Counted from the first letter of the stretch, positions 1 to 9,074 are shown. The stretch is DNA of 53,715 nucleotides from CAYLYP01 sp964387795 (GCA_964387795.1 CAYLYP010000014.1:1-53715); one strand, 5' to 3'. Notes: generated by a model from the letters alone, not told the origin. Numbers and translations are program-made.

Positions 1-140
1 GCCGGGGCATTTACCAATTCAGGAAAGCGGGAAAGAACCTGATGGGCTAAAAGCGGGTGCTCCGACCATGCCTGGACTTTTGTGCTTAGCGATATTGTTA
101 AAATTATCCCAAGCAATATGGTTAATCCTTTTTTCTTCAT
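1..140 (-). CDS. Secreted protein, 5' part only (runs off window)
   Basis: An open frame starts at an ATG whose first base is position 140 and reads out of the window at base 1, giving about 46 codons. The protein starts MKKKG, has a hydrophobic stretch of about 15 residues and a plausible cleavage site at VQA, so it is exported. The mature part begins AWSEHPLLAHQVL. The upstream AGAGG lies directly against the ATG, so the exact start is not certain. A tryptophan close to the mature N-terminus is also a feature of zinc phospholipase C and S1/P1 nuclease families, but too little is present to assign it. I do not recognise the family. The next gene (767) is on the other strand. Confidence 0.6.
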   Translation of the reverse strand, partial: MKKKGLTILLGIILTISLSTKVQAWSEHPLLAHQVLSRFPELVNAP

Positions 141-487
141 CCTCTTAAATGTTTTAGTGGTATGTGATTTTTTATCAAAAATAATTCATTATTCCAAGAT
201 TCAATATTATTTTATCGTGAATATTTGGCCTTAGATGTATTTGACCTTCAATCTCTGTCATTAATCAACAATTTAAAGAATTCATCAAGTTCTAAAAAAT
301 TGTTTGTTTGCACCTTTGTCATAAAATCACAATTATCCTGCCAATGCTATAACATCTTTGGTTTCGGATTGTTTTGGAATTTTGAAAAATGATTTTATTT
401 TTGCCAAAAAAAATAAGCTGGTTCATGCTAAACGAAGCAACAATAATTTATTGGCTGCTTCTTTTCAACAAAAAAAATCATGCTAAA

Positions 488-716
488 TAGGGTCTGCTGA
501 AAAACACTTAACAAGCGGTATATGTTTCATTTACATTGCCACATTTCAATACTGTGTGTTAAGACTAAATTTCCGATGCTTTAATATGCCTGCATCTTGT
601 TTACGTTAATCTTTAAGGCATCATCTGCTTCGTTGCCATCGGCTCATAGTATTAATATACAATTTCGCCTTGTCGCCTCGCATCTGATACCTTAAAGACT
701 TTTTCATCAGACCCTA
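488..716. mobile_element. MITE-like element, copy 1, with terminal inverted repeats
   Basis: The left end reads TAGGGTCTGCTGAAAAAC (488 onward). The reverse complement of the right end, from 716 inward, reads TAGGGTCTGATGAAAAAG, so the roughly 26-bp ends form imperfect terminal inverted repeats. No protein is encoded inside. A TA dinucleotide sits at both outer edges and may be a target duplication. A diverged copy lies in inverted orientation at 20175-20370, and a degenerate end at about 21326-21369. The shared interior includes the block ATTGTATATTAATAC. The rest of 141-766 is A+T-rich with nothing else I can support. Confidence 0.7.
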
Positions 717-766
717 AGTATTTCAGTATTTCATTAATAATCATAACTATTAAAACAAATAGCCTT

Positions 767-1351
767 ATGGAAAACAAAATAGACAGGAGCGAAAAGTTTA
801 TTTCCAAATGGGAAAAGCAAAGGCAACAAAAATGGATGTATGCATTTGTGCATGGCTCTCTTTATTGGGGCTTGCCAACGGCTGTCCTTTCGTATTTATT
901 GATTTATGCTTTCGATTTTCAAAGTATGGATTTGTGGCGTTTTGTGATTTATGCCATCATGTTTTTAATCGTGGGCTTTGGATTTGGGTACTTTCAATTT
1001 AAAAGAAACGAATCTGCTTATCTTGACCTAACAGATGGTTCAATGATACGGAAAGGCATACTGGATTTGAAATCCGGCCATCCCTGGACGTATGAAAACA
1101 TCAGCATTTCTTTAGACCCCAATAATACTTTGAACCTTGGCAATGTGTTGTTTTGGCATAATGATAAAGATAATACTGCTTTTAATCCTGATGATTGCAT
1201 CCAAAATATCATGGAGGATTATCAAAAGCTTCAGAAAAACAAAGATTTCAGGGATTTCTCATCAGGCAAATCATTGAAAGTAAGTGTGTTTGACAATTCA
1301 TCAGATAAAAAGCCTATTGCTGAAAAAATTATTGAAGCAGGGAAATACTAA
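767..1351 (+). CDS. Two-helix membrane protein of unknown function
   Basis: The 194-residue protein starts with a charged segment of about 20 residues rich in Lys, Arg and Glu. Two hydrophobic helices follow at roughly residues 25-47 and 57-75, then a soluble C-terminal part of about 115 residues. The two helices form a hairpin, with the C-terminal domain probably in the cytoplasm because basic residues dominate both outer flanks. I do not recognise the family and see no catalytic motif. It stands alone between a MITE-like element and a long intergenic stretch, so it is not obviously part of the kinase operon downstream. The ATG at 767 follows CCTT with no clear ribosome binding site, which is common in this phylum. 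Confidence 0.65.
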   Translation: MENKIDRSEKFISKWEKQRQQKWMYAFVHGSLYWGLPTAVLSYLLIYAFDFQSMDLWRFVIYAIMFLIVGFGFGYFQFKRNESAYLDLTDGSMIRKGILDLKSGHPWTYENISISLDPNNTLNLGNVLFWHNDKDNTAFNPDDCIQNIMEDYQKLQKNKDFRDFSSGKSLKVSVFDNSSDKKPIAEKIIEAGKY

Positions 1352-2129
1352 GATGTAATCGGGCTTTTTTTGAGAACTTTTTTTCTGACTTCGACACTTT
1401 TTAGGAAGCGGTTTTTAAAAGCAAAGTATATCAGTTAAATATAGTTTTCTTGATGCTTTTTTGGGTGTCCCGGCACAAAAAAAGAGTATTTGGCTTGCAT
1501 CTTTGTGCCAAAAAAAATAATAATAGTGGATCATACAGTGGACAGGGTATTGCCAGGAGTAAAGGAGCGTATCATGTTGTTATAACTATTGGGAGCAGTT
1601 TTATGGCCGTTGCATGGAAGGTATATTACAGGTGATTAATTTGTTGCCCGGTGCAGGCAAATAAGAACGAAGGGTTATGATGGTTTATTGGCAACAATAA
1701 ACCAGAAAAAAATGAATGCAAAGGAAATAACCCGGGAGAGGTATAATTTTTATCAAACCGGGTATAATTTCTGAACATACGACCCCATCCGGGGTCGCAG
1801 CCTTATGCTTTATACTTGTTTCTATACATATACAATCCCGCTGGGATTGGCTTCCATCATTCACTCATTAAGGTATGCAGGGACAAGGGACTTTATAAAT
1901 ACTTTTTAAAAATGATAAATATGTAGCAGGAGACCCTTGAAAATTGAAAATAAGCGTATCATAATTTTTTTACTGTATAATTAAATCTACTTTCAAAAAT
2001 ATACGTATTTTGTGATGGAATTAAGACAAGTTGGATTATTTGAACGATTGATGCTGATTGGTTTTCTTGTTTTTAATTTTAGTCATACTTAAAACAATTA
2101 TGATTAAGCTGTTTATGAATTAAGCTCTT
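1352..2129. other. Long intergenic stretch before the kinase operon
   Basis: No convincing gene is present. A 61-codon frame at 1450-1635 lacks any recognisable feature. The block GGTATAATTT occurs twice, near 1740 and 1760, just before the hairpin pair described separately. A 25-codon frame from 2015 encodes a short hydrophobic peptide and may be chance. The promoter of the kinase operon should lie here, but I could not identify a convincing TAnnTTTG box. Confidence 0.5.
1779..1848. repeat. REP-like pair of palindromic hairpins
   Basis: Two short perfect palindromes lie about 35 bases apart. The first is CGACCCC-at-CCGGGGTCG type (about 1781-1798) and the second is CAATCCC-gct-GGGATTG (1831-1847). 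Each would fold into a small, G+C-rich hairpin inside A+T-rich DNA. Paired hairpins of this style are common as dispersed intergenic repeats in Bacteroidota genomes; that is recalled knowledge, and only one pair is visible in this window. Neither hairpin is followed by a T-run, so they do not look like terminators. Confidence 0.55.
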
Positions 2130-2320
2130 ATGAAAGGGACAGGGAAACAATCGGCTGAAGAAGAAAGCCGTAAAGNNNNNNNNNNNNNNNNNNNNNNNNN
2201 NNNNNNNNNNNNNNNNNNNNNNNNNNNNNNNNNNNNNNNNNNNNNNNNNNNNNNNNNNNNNNNNNNNNNNNNNNNGAAGAAACACAGGAACAAACACGAT
2301 TTGACGAACATTCGATATGA
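2130..2320 (+). CDS. Possible small gene interrupted by assembly gap
   Basis: Before the gap an ATG at 2130 opens a frame beginning MKGTGKQSAEEESRK. After the gap one frame reads EETQEQTRFDEHSI and stops with TGA at 2318-2320, overlapping the kinase ATG (2317) as ATGA. This overlap type recurs twice more in the same operon (8325 and 18074). Both fragments are polar and Glu/Lys-rich, so they could belong to one protein. The N run is a fixed 100 bases, so the true gap length and frame relation are unknown, and a larger gene could be missing. What is seen is only the two ends; that they form one gene is inference. Confidence 0.35.
2176..2275. other. Assembly gap of 100 N
   Basis: Exactly 100 undetermined bases, the usual filler for a scaffold join of unknown length. 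It lies about 40 bases before the kinase start, so the first gene or promoter of the operon may be incomplete in this assembly. Confidence 0.99.
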
Positions 2321-5250
2321 GCGATAAAGAAACCATAAGGCCGGATGGGAACATTATCCCTTCATCTCCTGCTGATCCCACTATAAGGCAGCCTTCCAAT
2401 ATTATTGGAAGCAGCCCGGGTGTTTCACAATCGCCGGCACCCAGCCTCAGCAATGGCCCTGTCACCCTTAACGGGAAGACCTATGAGATTTCGGGGCATA
2501 TCGCATCCATGGGCGAAGCAGAAGTATATAAAGCACAGTATGGCAATCAGTGGGTAATCATTAAATACTACTTTAATAATTTTAGCCCCAATCATGAAAT
2601 TATTGAAAAGCTAAAGGGCTTCACCCACCCTGATATTATTGGTTTAATTGATACCACCTGGCACCTGAACCGCTTTGTCGAGGTTCAGGAATATGCACAA
2701 GGCGGCTCCTTGGCCGATTGCCTGCCCGAAAGGGATGAAAAACAACTATCACACATTGTCAGGGAAGTGGTTGAAGCCCTGAATGCCTGCCACCAGCAGG
2801 GAATCATCCATAGGGACATCAAACCCGGAAACATCTTTTACAGGAAAAAAGGAAAAGATGATATTGTAATTGGTGATTTTGGAATCTCAAGCCCTTTAAA
2901 ACCAGGTGAATCATTAAAGCTTACCCGTCGTTTCCTTACCCAAAGCTATGCCGCCCCAGAACTGCTTACCGGAATAAATTCAAAAGCGTTTATTGGCAAA
3001 GAGGTTGATTTTTATTCTTTGGGCATTACTTTAATCCACTTATGGACGGGCAACGATCCCTTTGGAAACCTCCCGGATTACGAAGCAACACGTTTAAAAC
3101 TTGATGGCAGGGTTCCTATCCCTGATGACCTGCCCAGGCGCTTGTTATTACTTATCAAAGGACTGCTAACCGTTGAGCCTTCAAAAAGATGGGGCTATAA
3201 TGAAGTGAACGACTGGCTTGATGGGAAACAAATAAACGTGTTTTATGAAACCCCTCAGCAAAATTATACCCGCTTTTCTTTTGGACGGCCTGAAGGTAAA
3301 GCTCTATATGCAAACAATCCCGTTGAACTGGCACTGTTGATGGAAAGCTTTCCCGATACAGGCAAACGTCATTTATATAAACATACAATTTCGCAATGGC
3401 TTAAAGAAGCTGATCCGGGGCTTTTTATTGAAATTCAGAAAGTTGTTGAGGAAGATTTTCCTAAAGATGTGGAATCAGGTTTTATAAAGGCATTATATAT
3501 GCTTGATCCCGACAGACCTTTTATTGGCCCTGATGGGCACCCCTTTGTGTATCAAAAGGATATTGCTGATTTGTTTATGGGCGATAAGGATTTCTTTCAG
3601 GAATATCTAAGCAATCCTAATGCACCCTTTTATCTGTACTTAGAATCAAAAGGATATAAAATGCAGGCTGACAGCTTCAGGGATGTGTTTTCAAAAAAAT
3701 CACCCAGGGCTGCTTTGCATTTTGTCATCCTTTCCCTTTTAAACCAGGCATGGTATCAGGATGATGATGTCAGGCTAAACCACCCCTCTGACATTTTAAA
3801 GCAGGGAAAGGGACATAAAAAACGGCTTGTTGGAGAACTTAAAAAACCTGATTCTTTATTGTCTGTTTGGGCTGAGTCCTTTGATGATGTGGCTGACAGT
3901 ATCAATAAATGGAGAGGGATTAAAAAAGCTGATGAGGATATATTAAGTGTTGCATTGGGAATGGGATTCCCTTTGGATGGCATTTCATTATCCGGTCCGG
4001 ATGATTTAATTGCCTTGTTAAACCGCAAGCCGGAAGTTCTGTTTAATAAAAAGCTGGATGAAGCACTTGCTGAAAAGCTTAATATCTGGCTGTCTGAATT
4101 TCATGATACAAGTCTGATAAAAACAACTGCAAGGTTGTTTATCAATAAAACACCCGACAGCGAGATGCTTGTGGTAATCTGGGATTATATCATGAGGAAT
4201 GGAACGGATGCCGGATTTGATTTTATTGATATGCTAAGGAAAAGCATCCCTCTTGTCATAAAACAGTATCCTGACAGGATTGATGACCTTGCCGACCTGC
4301 TTACAGATTATATCTCCGCTTATCTTGAAAAGCTTCCCAAAGGCATACGTTTTCATGACCGCCTGCTCAGGATCCTTGATTTTTATAAAGAGATAAGCAG
4401 CGAAAACACTTATGCCAGCCTGTTTTTAAAAGCCCTTGCGCTTTCTGACAAAGCCCACATCATTGAAAATGGTTTTGCTTCCGACCTGAATAAAGATGCA
4501 GGTGATCAAAGCCGTTTTGATGCCAGCCTGCAAAAGAGGGACGCTTTACTTGAAAGGATCAGGGCTCTTGGTCTAAACAGGACGGATGAACGTATTACCA
4601 TTGAGCTTAAGGTATTAAAACAATTGGAGAAAAAAGTTGAGAAAGACCTTATTGCGGAGAAAAAACAAAAAACAACACTTGTTAAGGATAGCTTTAAGTC
4701 TGTGACCCATCAACGCAGACAGATGCTGGCAAATATGGGCCTTGACAAATTTTACAAAAATATTGGCATTTCTTTGGTTACCGGAGTGCTGGCAGGCGCA
4801 TTGGTGTTTGCAACTAACTTTATTGACCCTCTTGCTTTCACCAAATGGATGGGTTACCTTACCGGAGGGATTTTCGCACTGGCTGCCCTGGCACTGCTTG
4901 CCGAATTTATTGAGGATGGCTGCATGATAACTATCGGACTTGTTGCAGTGGCTGCTTATTTTGGCTATCAGATTGGTGAACGCTTTAAAATCGAATACCT
5001 TCAATATATCCTTGGTGGGATAAGTGCTATAGCAACAGGCTGGTTCATTTTTAGTGCTGTTCGGCGTAAGCTTTCTTTATCGGGAAGCCATTTGTCAAAA
5101 GCTGAAAAACAGACAATGAAGGCCAATATTGAAAAAACAGAAGAGTATTTCGATCAGAAGTTCCAGTCAGAGATGCAATACTATAAAACCCACTGTGCAT
5201 CCCTTTCATGGGAGGCATTTAAGGAAAACTATCAACAATATTTCAAATAA
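2317..5250 (+). CDS. Membrane-anchored Ser/Thr protein kinase (Hanks type)
   Basis: The 977-residue protein carries a Hanks-type kinase domain at about residues 57-302. Visible are the ATP-binding lysine Lys83 (VIIK), the catalytic loop HRDIKPGN with Asp167 and Asn172, DFG at 187-189 and APE at 213-215. The glycine-rich loop is degenerate (GHIASMGEAEVY instead of GxGxxGxV). About 500 helical residues of unknown fold follow, then four predicted membrane helices at about 816-833, 846-864, 868-886 and 894-913, and a charged tail of about 60 residues. Having the membrane helices at the C-terminus differs from the usual PknB-like order of kinase, one helix, then extracellular domain. It heads a tight operon with an FHA reader and a PP2C phosphatase, so it probably phosphorylates one or more of the operon's products. 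The start is the ATG overlapping the upstream stop. Confidence 0.92.
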   Translation: MSDKETIRPDGNIIPSSPADPTIRQPSNIIGSSPGVSQSPAPSLSNGPVTLNGKTYEISGHIASMGEAEVYKAQYGNQWVIIKYYFNNFSPNHEIIEKLKGFTHPDIIGLIDTTWHLNRFVEVQEYAQGGSLADCLPERDEKQLSHIVREVVEALNACHQQGIIHRDIKPGNIFYRKKGKDDIVIGDFGISSPLKPGESLKLTRRFLTQSYAAPELLTGINSKAFIGKEVDFYSLGITLIHLWTGNDPFGNLPDYEATRLKLDGRVPIPDDLPRRLLLLIKGLLTVEPSKRWGYNEVNDWLDGKQINVFYETPQQNYTRFSFGRPEGKALYANNPVELALLMESFPDTGKRHLYKHTISQWLKEADPGLFIEIQKVVEEDFPKDVESGFIKALYMLDPDRPFIGPDGHPFVYQKDIADLFMGDKDFFQEYLSNPNAPFYLYLESKGYKMQADSFRDVFSKKSPRAALHFVILSLLNQAWYQDDDVRLNHPSDILKQGKGHKKRLVGELKKPDSLLSVWAESFDDVADSINKWRGIKKADEDILSVALGMGFPLDGISLSGPDDLIALLNRKPEVLFNKKLDEALAEKLNIWLSEFHDTSLIKTTARLFINKTPDSEMLVVIWDYIMRNGTDAGFDFIDMLRKSIPLVIKQYPDRIDDLADLLTDYISAYLEKLPKGIRFHDRLLRILDFYKEISSENTYASLFLKALALSDKAHIIENGFASDLNKDAGDQSRFDASLQKRDALLERIRALGLNRTDERITIELKVLKQLEKKVEKDLIAEKKQKTTLVKDSFKSVTHQRRQMLANMGLDKFYKNIGISLVTGVLAGALVFATNFIDPLAFTKWMGYLTGGIFALAALALLAEFIEDGCMITIGLVAVAAYFGYQIGERFKIEYLQYILGGISAIATGWFIFSAVRRKLSLSGSHLSKAEKQTMKANIEKTEEYFDQKFQSEMQYYKTHCASLSWEAFKENYQQYFK

Positions 5251-5262
5251 GAGGCCCGGACT

Positions 5263-7740
5263 ATGAATAAAGTTTGTAAGCAATGTAAGAGGGCAAACAG
5301 GCCACAGGCAAAGTTTTGCAGGTTTTGTGGCCACAGTATCGGTGTGTCCGGCTGGGATGCTATTATCGGTAATGAGCATATAAAAGAAGTATTTCAACCC
5401 CTGCTTGATGCAGAAAAAGCCCGTAAGGCAAGTAATCAGGGCCGGGAAACGATGACTTGTTTTAATACAATTTTTATGGGGAATATCGGGACTGGCAAAT
5501 CACTGATAGTTGAAACGATTGCAAGCATTTTTGAGCAGGAAGGGATTACAAAAAAGCCTTTGACTTATGTTGATGCTGTTGATTTTGATGAGTTTATTAA
5601 GGATAAAGCAACAAATTTCATTAAGGCAAAAGATGGCATCCTTTTTATCGACAATGTGCATAAACTTGTTCAACCGGGTTATTCGGGGGGAAGGATTATA
5701 GATTTGGATATCCTGATGTCGGAGATAGATAAAACACCTGATAATCCCATAGTTTTTCTGGCCGGTTTCCCTAAGGGCTTTCGCGATTACATAGATTCCA
5801 ATGCGGATATTAATAAACGTTTTCCTTATATCTTCAGGCTTTCCGATTTTAATTCGGGGATGATGTTCAGGGTGGCAGAACAGAACTTAATGATGCAGGG
5901 CTTTTCGTTGGATGAAGCCTCTGCCCAAAAGGCGAACCATTTGTTTGTTTATATGATGAAACACCGCGACGAACGCTTTACGAATGCGTATAGTGTCCAA
6001 CGTGTTGTGAATGAATGGGTGAACGCCTATTATCTGAGAGGGGGAACAAACAGGATAATCACCCCTGATGATATGAAGCAAGCTTATGATTCCCCAAAGA
6101 CCACATCTGAAATCCTTGATAGCCTGGATTCTTTTGTTGGGATGGAAGAAATAAAAAACTACATCAGGGGGTTGGCAGGTTTGTTGGAAGTAAGTAAAAA
6201 GGATGCAGCACTTACGGGAAAAGAGGAAGTTTTTAGTGAACATCTGATCCTTACCGGGAACCCGGGTACAGGAAAGACAAGCATTGCCCGTAAACTTGGG
6301 GAAGTGATGGCTTCAATTGGTATGCTTGAGACAGGTCATGTTGTTGAAGTTGACCGTAGCAGGCTTGTTGCCCGATATGTTGGACAGACAGCAGGGCTGG
6401 TGCAGGAAGTTTGTGACCAGGCAATAGGTGGGGTGCTTTTCATTGATGAGGCTTACACCTTAAAACAGCATGATGACGATTCCTTTGGCCAGGAAGCCAT
6501 TGATACCTTAATGAAGCGAATGGAGGATGAAAGGGGAAATTTCATGGTCATTGCAGCCGGTTATCCCAAAGAAATGATGTCATTCATTGATGCCAATCCG
6601 GGTTTGAAATCCAGGTTTAAATTGGAAAACATTTTTCAACTGCCCGATTATAAACCCGATGAGATGGTTGAAATCTTAAAGTTGATGGCCATGGGGCAAA
6701 ACCTTGAGATAGGGGCAGAAGCCCTGGAGGTGGCTAAGGTCCATTTTGAGGAGATGTACGAAAAGAGGGACAAGACATTTGGGAATGCAAGGGAAGTGCG
6801 TAACTTCCTTGAGCGCTGCCTTGTAAAAAGAGCTTCAAGGATCAGGTCAAACGGGCTTCATGAAATGCTCATCCGTAAGGAAGATATGCCTCCTTTACCA
6901 AAAAGGCAAAGCTCAAGGAGCCTTGACGAGATTCTGGGGGAACTGAAAAACCTGACAGGTCTGGAGACGATCAAGAAAGAGGTTGAATCTATTGCACGGC
7001 TTATGGAGATACAAAAGCTCCGAAAGGAAGGGGGGCAGCCCCAGTCGATGCCTTCATTGCATTTTGTCTTTAGCGGTAATCCCGGAACAGGCAAAACAAC
7101 AGTAGCCCGTTTGCTTGCAGAAATTTTTAAGGCGGTGGGTGTCTTGCCCAAAGGGCATCTTGTTGAAACAGACAGGAAAGACCTTGTCGGGGAGTTTATC
7201 GGAAACACAGCCCCAAAGACAACAAAGGTTATTGATAGCGCCATGGGCGGGGTGTTGTTTATTGATGAGGCATACAGCCTTGTGGGAGGTGGACATCAGG
7301 ACTTTGGCAAAGAAGTCATTAATACTTTGTTAAAACGTATGGATGACGACAGAGGCAAGCTCATCGTTATTGTTGCAGGTTACCCCAATGAGATGCAAAT
7401 GTTCCTGGAATCCAATCCGGGCTTACCTTCCCGCTTTACCAAACATATCAGCTTCCCCGATTATACGGCTGCCGAACTCTTTAAAATATTTAAAGGGATG
7501 ATGGAAAAACAGGCTTACCTGCTTAATGGTGACATTGAACAAATGGTGGGCTCTTATTTTGAACGCCTGCTTGAAAAAAAGGACAGACACTTTGCGAACG
7601 GGCGTACTGTAAGGAACTTTGCCGAAGCAGCTATTCAGAACCAGGCCTTGAGGTTGTCTGCCCTTCGCATGCAAGGCATAGATATACAGGATAAACTGTT
7701 TCAGTTTGAAGTAGATGATTTTAAAAACCTTATAGCCTGA
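5263..7740 (+). CDS. Triple AAA+ ATPase, CbxX/CfqX (CbbX-like) type, zinc ribbon
   Basis: The 825-residue protein begins with a zinc ribbon (CKQC at 5-8, CRFC at 19-22) and then has three AAA+ modules. Walker A motifs are GNIGTGKS (73-80), GNPGTGKT (332-339) and GNPGTGKT (605-612). Walker B motifs are FIDN (128-131), FIDE (393-396) and FIDE (666-669). Modules 2 and 3 closely match the CbxX/CfqX family, which includes the Rubisco activase CbbX and the EccA ATPase of type VII secretion. Module 1 has Asn in place of the catalytic Walker B Glu and may bind but not hydrolyse ATP. The family usually has one module per chain or EccA-type architecture, so three in tandem is unusual. It starts 12 bases after the kinase. 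Likely a remodelling motor in the cytoplasm; the client is unknown. Confidence 0.9.
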   Translation: MNKVCKQCKRANRPQAKFCRFCGHSIGVSGWDAIIGNEHIKEVFQPLLDAEKARKASNQGRETMTCFNTIFMGNIGTGKSLIVETIASIFEQEGITKKPLTYVDAVDFDEFIKDKATNFIKAKDGILFIDNVHKLVQPGYSGGRIIDLDILMSEIDKTPDNPIVFLAGFPKGFRDYIDSNADINKRFPYIFRLSDFNSGMMFRVAEQNLMMQGFSLDEASAQKANHLFVYMMKHRDERFTNAYSVQRVVNEWVNAYYLRGGTNRIITPDDMKQAYDSPKTTSEILDSLDSFVGMEEIKNYIRGLAGLLEVSKKDAALTGKEEVFSEHLILTGNPGTGKTSIARKLGEVMASIGMLETGHVVEVDRSRLVARYVGQTAGLVQEVCDQAIGGVLFIDEAYTLKQHDDDSFGQEAIDTLMKRMEDERGNFMVIAAGYPKEMMSFIDANPGLKSRFKLENIFQLPDYKPDEMVEILKLMAMGQNLEIGAEALEVAKVHFEEMYEKRDKTFGNAREVRNFLERCLVKRASRIRSNGLHEMLIRKEDMPPLPKRQSSRSLDEILGELKNLTGLETIKKEVESIARLMEIQKLRKEGGQPQSMPSLHFVFSGNPGTGKTTVARLLAEIFKAVGVLPKGHLVETDRKDLVGEFIGNTAPKTTKVIDSAMGGVLFIDEAYSLVGGGHQDFGKEVINTLLKRMDDDRGKLIVIVAGYPNEMQMFLESNPGLPSRFTKHISFPDYTAAELFKIFKGMMEKQAYLLNGDIEQMVGSYFERLLEKKDRHFANGRTVRNFAEAAIQNQALRLSALRMQGIDIQDKLFQFEVDDFKNLIA

Positions 7741-7746
7741 TTACAA

Positions 7747-8328
7747 ATGGAATGCCCTTATTGTCAAAGCCTTATTATTGAAGATTCCCTGTTCTGTGAC
7801 CAATGTGGGAAGGAATTAATGCTTTGCCCGCTTTGCCATAAGCCTGGTAAAGGAAAGGCTTGTATCTTTGATGGCAGTAAACTTGTTCGGGCAACAAGCC
7901 TGAAACCAGATACTGAAAATGGGGAAAAGACTTCCGAAAAAAGGGAGGCTGTTCATGAAACATCTGCTTATGAAGAGCCGGAAATCCAATTGTCAAATGC
8001 ACGTTTGGGATTATTGCTAAAAATAAAAAGCGGGCAGGTTATAGGCAGGATAAATGCTTTGTTTGCTGATAAACTTGGCTCTTTAAAACAAATTTCAGGC
8101 ACTCATGCACGCATTGATTTTGATGGTTCTGAATGGTTGGTTACTGACCTGAACTCGACAAACGGAACCAAGGTCTCAGATAATAACACCCAATGGGAGG
8201 GGCTTCCTTTATTAAAGCCTGATACTCCTGCTGTTTTAAAACACAAAGGATTTTTATTGATTGCCAATATTGAATTTATTGTTGAAATGAAAAACTGGGA
8301 AACAACAAATAAAACCCAAAGGTTATGA
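7747..8328 (+). CDS. Zinc-ribbon FHA-domain protein (phosphothreonine reader)
   Basis: The 193-residue protein has a double zinc-ribbon start (CPYC at 3-6, CDQC at 17-20, CPLC at 27-30) and a charged linker at about 50-80. A forkhead-associated domain covers about residues 85-180. The FHA signature residues are visible: GR at 100-101, SGTH at 117-120 and NSTNGT at 136-141. FHA domains bind phosphothreonine peptides, so this is the likely reader of marks set by the kinase encoded at 2317 and removed by the phosphatase encoded next. It lies 6 bases after the AAA+ gene, and its stop overlaps the phosphatase ATG as ATGA, which suggests translational coupling. The zinc ribbons resemble the one at the start of the AAA+ protein and could place both in one complex (inference). 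Confidence 0.88.
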   Translation: MECPYCQSLIIEDSLFCDQCGKELMLCPLCHKPGKGKACIFDGSKLVRATSLKPDTENGEKTSEKREAVHETSAYEEPEIQLSNARLGLLLKIKSGQVIGRINALFADKLGSLKQISGTHARIDFDGSEWLVTDLNSTNGTKVSDNNTQWEGLPLLKPDTPAVLKHKGFLLIANIEFIVEMKNWETTNKTQRL

Positions 8329-9074
8329 ACCTGAAGATAGACGCTTTTACTTTATGTGGCCCGGTAAGAAGAATAAATCAGGATGGGATTTTACTTCATC
8401 AGCAGATTATTACTGATGGAGGCCTGGATTATGACACCCGGTTGACAGCAGAAAATCCATGCGTTATAGCTGTTGCTGATGGAATGGGCGGACATCTGGG
8501 GGGTGAAGTAGCTTCGGGAATGGTATTGGCTTCTTTAAACCAGTTTGCTTCACAGCTTCAAGGAACATACAGTGAACAGGAGCTGTTAAAAAACATCCAT
8601 GAATGGTCACAAGACATTCACCAAAAACTTAAGGAACACGGACAGGCTAATCCTTCACTGCTCGATATGGGCTCAACACTTACAGCAGTATTGTTTGTTT
8701 CTTCCCTGATTTTTTTAATCCATGCCGGTGACACTAAATTGTTCCGTTTCAGAAATAATTACCTGGTAAAGTTAAGCCAGGATCACAGCCTTTCGGCACT
8801 TACAAACGACCCTTCTGTTCCGAAAAACATTATTGTGAATGCCTTTGGGGTACGGGACAAAGTTCAGCCTGACATTATAAATATCACAGGGAAAGTCCTT
8901 CCCGGTGACATCCTGATCCTTTGCTCTGATGGGATTACAGACGGGATAGAGGAAGAAGAACTTGAAAATTATATCTCAACCGATAAAGACCCATTGTCTG
9001 CCTTTCTGGTGGAAAAAGCCATTAGTATGGGGTCTTCGGACAATTCAACAGCAATCGTTATTCGGATCAACTAA
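8325..9074 (+). CDS. PP2C-family Ser/Thr protein phosphatase
   Basis: At 249 residues this is the usual length of stand-alone bacterial PP2C (PPM) phosphatases. The metal-binding acidic residues are in place: Asp20 in NQDG, Asp52 in ADGMGG, Asp202 in CSDGITDG and Asp239 in SSDNSTAI. The family's GSTLTAVL strand and the HAGDTKLFRFR and LSQDHSLS segments are also present. It is a soluble cytoplasmic enzyme that removes phosphate from Ser/Thr and needs Mn or Mg. Coupled by ATGA to the FHA gene and in one operon with the kinase, it is the natural eraser of the circuit. No membrane segment or extra domain is seen. Confidence 0.93.
   Translation: MNLKIDAFTLCGPVRRINQDGILLHQQIITDGGLDYDTRLTAENPCVIAVADGMGGHLGGEVASGMVLASLNQFASQLQGTYSEQELLKNIHEWSQDIHQKLKEHGQANPSLLDMGSTLTAVLFVSSLIFLIHAGDTKLFRFRNNYLVKLSQDHSLSALTNDPSVPKNIIVNAFGVRDKVQPDIINITGKVLPGDILILCSDGITDGIEEEELENYISTDKDPLSAFLVEKAISMGSSDNSTAIVIRIN

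Noticed and set aside
1450..1635. 61-codon frame
   Set aside because: No recognisable feature, low-complexity composition and no ribosome binding site; likely chance.
2079..2465. Minus-strand frame across the N gap
   Set aside because: It runs through undetermined bases and is antisense to the kinase start.
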